64,000 nt of DNA, from assembly GCA_001600455.1 (NCBI GenBank), contig BCKC01000001.1, forward strand, positions 2,506,441 through 2,570,440, written 5' to 3'. This document shows positions 59,355 to 64,000 of this stretch, piece after piece. Each line of letters opens with the position of its first letter. The stretch's first letter is position 1. The position numbers and the translations under genes are program-made. Source of the stretch: Endocalyx cinctus (taxonomy: Eukaryota; Ascomycota; Sordariomycetes; Amphisphaeriales; Apiosporaceae). The notes under the pieces were generated by a model. The model was not told where the DNA came from. It saw only the letters and a list, made by a program, of their open reading frames with translations, and made no database searches.

Positions 59355-60710
59355 ATGTCCAGAGGTAGAAGGAGGAGAGGGGGTCGAGGAAATAGATCTA
59401 GCAACAATAACAGCGGTGGTGACAACATAAGGAACTCTCCTCAGCTAGACCGCGACGACGACTATCCCATGCACGGCGGCATAACCGGGGCGGTAAACAT
59501 GGACGGGAACAAGAACAGTCCCAATCCGATACCGTTTCGACGGGGGCAATCTGGCAGCGGCAGCAGTGATATGAACAGGAATAATAATCTTAAGGGACGT
59601 CGCAAACTCAACAATTTGCTATTACAGCAACTAGCCGGCAGTTTAGGTGGTGGCGGCGGCGGCAAGGGCAGCAACCATCGAAACGCGAATCGGAATAACA
59701 AGCATAATCACCATAACCGCCGGCATCGCCGCGGACGTAGAGGTCAAGACGAAGACGGCGACTTCTCGTCTCTCGACGAAGGGTACGATGATCCGACGTA
59801 TCACCCCGCCGCGAATAATCTGTTTTCGGACACGGACGAAGACGGCATGAACAACCACTCCAGATATCAACAGAGCAATAACGGAAGAAACCATCATAAT
59901 CATAACCCAAGGCAAAAATTCAGACATAGCAATAACAATAATAATAACAATCAGCACGTGAGTAACAGAAACAATCATCGCTTCTGCACCGAATGCCGAG
60001 ACGTCCGACAGGCGAACATCCGGCTGCGGGACTGGCTGGACATTACGCTGAAGCGATCGTACCGGCGGTTGGCAAAGTGGAGCGACGACGTGGGAGTCGG
60101 GTTCGGGACAGGTGACGAGATGGACTGGCAGCCCGAGCCCGTCATCCGAGTTTTGGTCGTTTCTTCTTCCGCCGAGAAGCCCAACGGCGACGGTGCCGGT
60201 GGGGCGGGTAGGATCGTGCACGAGCACCAGCATCAGCACCAGTACAGTCATGCCCAACAACCGCTGCCAACTACAACCACCGGCGGAGTAGGAGTAGGAG
60301 GAGGAGTAGGAGGAGGAGGGGGGACGGTCGTTGGACAAACACAAACGCAAGCACCAACGCAGGGGCAACAACATAATCATTATCCGTATTACCAACACAT
60401 GCCGACAAGTCAAAACAGTACCATCGGCGAAGGAGCTCAACTGCTACGGCATCCATACTACCCCTCCCAATATCCTCCACATACGTCACAAGTCCACCAA
60501 CCGCAGCGAGAATATTCACAGCCCCAAGTTCAAACTCAAGCTCAAGCTCAACAACCCCAGCAACCAGTTAACAGAAGCGATCCCGCCACGGTCCGTCCTC
60601 CGATATCTACGTCTACAGCTATGGGAGGAGAGGCCGCGACCGCCGCTGCTCCTGTTCTTGGCGTAGAGATCAATCTCCCGTCAGCAGTGGGTTCGGAAGA
60701 TCCTCCTTGA
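59355..60710 (+). CDS. Unknown Asn/His/Gly-rich protein with basic N-terminus
   Basis: Single exon. The ATG at 59355 gives 451 residues (MSRGRRRRGGRGNRSS...), preferred over earlier in-frame starts because the basic RGG-like run then sits at the N-terminus. The first 200 residues are disordered and rich in Asn, Arg, Gly and His, suggestive of RNA binding or condensate formation. A short ordinary segment follows around residues 215-255 (HRFCTECRDVRQANIRLRDW, then KRSYRRLAKW), which carries a single CxxC. The rest is His/Gln/Thr/Pro-rich, with GVGVGGGVGGGGG and QTQAQAQQPQQP tracts. No family is recognised. The layout resembles the unknown gene at 27479 (disordered Asn-rich head, small Cys motif, helical RLRDW/RLYRDY segment), although relatedness is unproven. 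Confidence 0.68.
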   Translation: MSRGRRRRGGRGNRSSNNNSGGDNIRNSPQLDRDDDYPMHGGITGAVNMDGNKNSPNPIPFRRGQSGSGSSDMNRNNNLKGRRKLNNLLLQQLAGSLGGGGGGKGSNHRNANRNNKHNHHNRRHRRGRRGQDEDGDFSSLDEGYDDPTYHPAANNLFSDTDEDGMNNHSRYQQSNNGRNHHNHNPRQKFRHSNNNNNNNQHVSNRNNHRFCTECRDVRQANIRLRDWLDITLKRSYRRLAKWSDDVGVGFGTGDEMDWQPEPVIRVLVVSSSAEKPNGDGAGGAGRIVHEHQHQHQYSHAQQPLPTTTTGGVGVGGGVGGGGGTVVGQTQTQAPTQGQQHNHYPYYQHMPTSQNSTIGEGAQLLRHPYYPSQYPPHTSQVHQPQREYSQPQVQTQAQAQQPQQPVNRSDPATVRPPISTSTAMGGEAATAAAPVLGVEINLPSAVGSEDPP

Positions 60711-61322
60711 ACTATGCTGGGCGGATGCAGCGGCGATATTGATGGTGGTGGATAGACTTGTACCAAAAGTAGTGGATGGCAGGGTATTGTGTTCAGTGAT
60801 GCTTTCTACTTTTTAAAATTATTCATTTTATTTTCATTCATGGAATTCTAGTGTTCCTATTTATCTTATTTTATTTTTTTAACTACGTATTTTTACAAAT
60901 TTCCATGGCGAAAAACTCGTCAGGATAAGCTATGGACACTGCTAAGGGAAGCTGCATACTCATAGCTAGAGACGAATACGCAGGGGGATCACCGTCTGTC
61001 AACTGGACCAACTCGTCAAGAAGGTAATCGTGACATATCACGTTCATTTCACGGGGTTGGTCCATGTTCGTAAATTTCAAGCTGAATTTTCCGAAAATAG
61101 AATTTGGTATAAGTCACAACAGTTTGTCCCTGAGAAATTGAGATATGCACATAATCGTAAGCGGCAAACACAACGCCTTAACGCCTTGATCGCCAATGCC
61201 CAAATAGCGTAGACACAATATCCACATTCAATGAACCATCCTTATGAGAGGGTATAATGCCACCAAGTTTGATGCATCATACCAATACCACTAGATCTTC
61301 ATTGTCTAGATTTTTGTGGTAA
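60711..61322. other. convergent 3' region
   Basis: About 0.6 kb between the unknown gene and the end of fibrillarin, which face each other. It includes TTATTTTATTTTTTT near 60867. No gene seen. Confidence 0.6.
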
Positions 61323-62740
61323 TTATTTCGCCTCCTGGTATTGGCCGACAAAGAGAGCATGATCACGCTCATAGGGTTCTGTACTCAAATTAGTAATAAG
61401 GAACATAAACACGATTTGATAAAAAAGAAAAAAAAAACATACCTAGAGTCAGTTGCTCCTGGGGCTTGATGCGCTCTGCCCTCAATTTCTGGACTTCCTG
61501 TGCGAATACGGCTTCCGGCGCGGCTGTACTGTCGATACAGTTGGCCTTGATACTGATGACAACTCCACCGCCCACTTTGAGGAACATGTGAGCATTAAGT
61601 GCGACGATACGGGCTTGATCGGGTTGAGCGACATCTATTCCAAATTCAAGGTTAGTAACAAACTCTGGGGCAATGTGACAAACTCAAGACCGGATTGAAG
61701 ATATCAAGCTTGAGGTCCCTATTGAATTTTTTACTAACCTGCGAAGATACAGTCGACCATGGGAACAAGCATTCGGTATTTCATGGGGTGACGGGCATCC
61801 TCGACAATCGGGACAACGTTGGTGCGGTTCTGGGCCATGTTGACAAGATCTCGGCCAGATCTATGCGAGAATTCGACCGCGTAAACGTTTCCAGTAGAAC
61901 CGACTATATCAGCAACGTGGGATACCTAGAAGAGGTTAGAGTTATGGCTAGTCGCGAGTTGATGGTTCTGAAGGATAAACATACTGAAGTTCCAGAAGCA
62001 GCACCAAGGTAGAGAACCTTAGAACCAGGCTTCATGTAAATGTTGTCTACACCACCAATGATACCGGCAGCCAATTTCTACAGATAGTCAGCTCAATACT
62101 CCTCTTCTGTCACTCTTTAAAAAGGCCTTGTATGTAACGTACACTGCGGAAGGGGTTCCAGATTCGGTATTCGACCTTGGTGGTAACAGGTGCACCGTCT
62201 TCGTCTTTAGAGGTGTTGTCAACGGAGATTCGCTTCTCGCCGTAAACCTCGATACCGGGAGCGACGCTTCGGGTCTATAAGATGTGTTAGAAAGCTATTG
62301 AAAAGCCGTAATGAGCTGTGCGATTGACTTACCAAGAGATGGTCTTCTTTTCCACGAGAAACGAAAACACCTTCGTGACGATGAGGTTCGACGACTACCT
62401 TTGCGCCTCCTCTCGCACCAGGTTTACCACCACCTCGGCCACCGCGCGCACCTCCTCCACGACCTCCACGTCCACCTCGATCGCCGAAGCCGCCGCGTCC
62501 ACCGCGACCACCGCCTCGGCCACCACCTCCTCGGCCACCTCCTAAAGTACAAAAACAAGATTAGTTACAGCTTCCAAAGTATCAAAAAGTGGGATGAAAA
62601 AGTGAAAAATAATGTAAATGATTGATTAACATACCGAAGCCACCTCGAGAGCCACCGCGGGCACCTCCTCGTCCACCTCGATCACCGAAGCCACCACGTC
62701 CACCGCGAGGACCACCACGACCGCCTCTGTCGAAAGCCAT
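61323..62740 (-). CDS. NOP1: Fibrillarin, rRNA 2'-O-methyltransferase of C/D snoRNPs
   Basis: Seven minus-strand exons, 62740-62635, 62541-62333, 62274-62143, 62077-61985, 61925-61739, 61634-61443 and 61378-61323, encode 324 residues; every junction keeps the frame with GT..AG introns of 58-104 nt. Residues 1 to about 82 form the glycine-arginine-rich (GAR) domain, the target of arginine methylation. After it come [26 protein letters not shown] and [16 protein letters not shown]. The S-adenosylmethionine loop is [20 protein letters not shown] (around residues 170-189), and [12 protein letters not shown] is also conserved. Fibrillarin methylates riboses in pre-rRNA guided by C/D-box snoRNAs, in the nucleolus. 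Length and motifs indicate an intact gene. It is divergent from RPL17, with 696 bp between the start codons. Confidence 0.96.
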
Positions 62741-63436
62741 TGTTTTTATTTATTTTAGTTTTAGTAAAGCTTTTCCACAAAGGATTAAATAATTAATGAC
62801 AAGTTCTTTATACCGAATACTTGTGACAGAAACAGTATTCGGCGAACAGTGTATGAATTGAGGAAAAGAGACGTGAACTTTGAGAGTTACAAAGCTTTCA
62901 TGCAAGAAAAACTTCAGTTAATGTCTTAGGAAGCTACAGAAAAAAAATTTCTGGAGCTATCGATAAGTGGAGATAGCCATTGAAGGAAAAAAAAAAATTA
63001 TTAGTCAATAAAGCTTGCTTTAGCTGTAAATGGTCCGAGCGTTGCGCTAACAGACGCTGCACCAATCATGTTACTTGTTCCTGAGTTGAGCATGGTGAAC
63101 GAACTAGTCTTATCACTGCTAACACCTGCAAACAGCGGCCATACCAAATTAAATGGATAAGACGAATGATGGTGGGGTAAGTTAGTACAGATCTGGTTTA
63201 GCTCAATAAAAAGTACAACTCACCTAGCAGGTACAAAGGTACTTTTATTTTCTAATGCACAGACCAACTAGAAATCAGGGCTAAGCGAGGGCACAACATT
63301 TTCACCAATTTGCTTGCACACTCTATCCATTCCCCCAACCCTGAAGAGGAAGATTAGAGATTTCGCGAAAACTTCAAATCATCAAACCGACAGCACATCG
63401 GAATATCCATCTTCACCACCACAACACACAGCAAAG
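62741..63436. promoter_or_regulatory. Bidirectional promoter region of fibrillarin and RPL17
   Basis: 696 bp separate two divergent ribosome-related genes. T/A-rich tracts and several AAGCTT-containing elements are visible (for example near 62768, 62891 and 63010). Shared control is inferred from the arrangement. Confidence 0.45.
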
Positions 63437-64000
63437 ATGGTATGTAATCAACACTTTTCTATTTTTCCAATTTCAATTCTTGTATTATTATTATGCAGGA
63501 ATTTAATTCGCTACTGAATCTTCAAAATAAATTTACATGATGTTGGTTTATTCGAAGATGGTTGCACTCATAATAAAACTCCCTCGAGCTATTATGACCG
63601 ATTAAATTTGGAAGGAGAGAGACGGGAAAAAAAGAGGGAAAAATCGCTAATCTTGAATCTTCTATCTTTTTCCAGGTTCGATACGCTGCTACAGAGATCG
63701 AGTCCGGCAAGTCGGCTCGCGCCCGCGGCGCCTACCTACGAGTTTCATTCAAGAACACCCGCGAGACTGCTCAGGCTATCAACGGCTGGAAGTTGACTCG
63801 CGCCACCAAGTTCCTCGAGAACGTTATGGAGAAGACGGAGGCCGTACCTATGCGACGATACGCTGGTAGCACCGGACGAGCTGCTCAAGGTACGACTTTT
63901 TTTTTCTACTACCCGAAAATTTGATTATTGGTCTAGAGTTCCTCCTCTGCTGGGATGTTTTTATTGCTGGGAAGATCGGGTCTGTTTCTTAAGGCAGACT
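63437..64000 (+). CDS. RPL17: Large-subunit ribosomal protein uL22 (RPL17), partial
   Basis: The gene runs off the right edge. Exon 1 is only the start codon (63437-63439), followed by a 236-nt intron (GTATGT...TCCAG). Exon 2 is 63676-63889, and from 63890 (GTACGA) a second intron continues to the window end. The 72 visible residues read MVRYAATEIESGKSARARGA, then YLRVSFKNTRETAQAI and MRRYAGSTGRAAQ, the typical eukaryotic uL22 N-terminus. The protein lines the nascent-chain exit tunnel of the 60S subunit. An intron right after the ATG is common in ribosomal protein genes. The gene probably shares its promoter with fibrillarin. Confidence 0.93.

Overview
This window is nuclear DNA from a filamentous ascomycete (Pezizomycotina, most likely a Sordariomycete). 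The coding regions are broken by short introns (58-134 nt) with GT..AG ends and CTAAC/CTGAC-type branch points. The gene set is typically fungal: a Zn2Cys6 regulator, a HET-like protein, a MARVEL protein, a cAMP-receptor-like GPCR and a P450. No rRNA or convincing tRNA was found. Gene density is low, with non-coding stretches of about 9.0 kb, 8.8 kb, 4.3 kb and, around a pseudogene, 7 kb.

Layout. 1-8993: no supportable gene. 8994-11617: Zn2Cys6 / Fungal_trans_2 transcription factor. 11618-20369: non-coding, ending in a dense GATA-site cluster. 20370-21206: NOP16 (60S ribosome biogenesis), convergent with a MARVEL membrane protein (21914-22967, minus). 24893-26599: 14-TM MFS transporter of the vacuolar basic amino acid type. 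27479-28324: unknown Asn/Gln-rich protein. 29445-34012: a very large gene joining a membrane-anchored HET-like module to a complete MFS-like transporter. 34642-35949: purine nucleoside permease. 36369-38054: F-box protein. 38395-40093 (minus): NAD(P)-type aldehyde dehydrogenase. 44384-45254 (minus): emopamil-binding-protein-type sterol isomerase. 45934-47534 (minus): cAMP-receptor-like GPCR. 49852-51300: decayed copy of the anaphase-promoting complex subunit gene CDC23/APC8. 54636-55282: small secreted Cys/Thr/Pro-rich repeat protein. 55977-57643: cytochrome P450. 59355-60710: Asn/His/Gly-rich unknown protein. 61323-62740 (minus) and 63437-right edge (plus): fibrillarin and ribosomal protein uL22 (RPL17), divergently transcribed.

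How genes relate. Three genes serve ribosome production (NOP16, fibrillarin, RPL17), and two of these share one 0.7-kb promoter region. The middle block (24.9-36 kb) is rich in transport: VBA-type MFS, HET-MFS fusion and nucleoside permease. No biosynthetic cluster is evident. The two most notable items are the HET-MFS fusion protein and the APC8 relic. Splice coordinates were worked out by eye from reading-frame continuity and consensus sites; no transcript data or database search was available.
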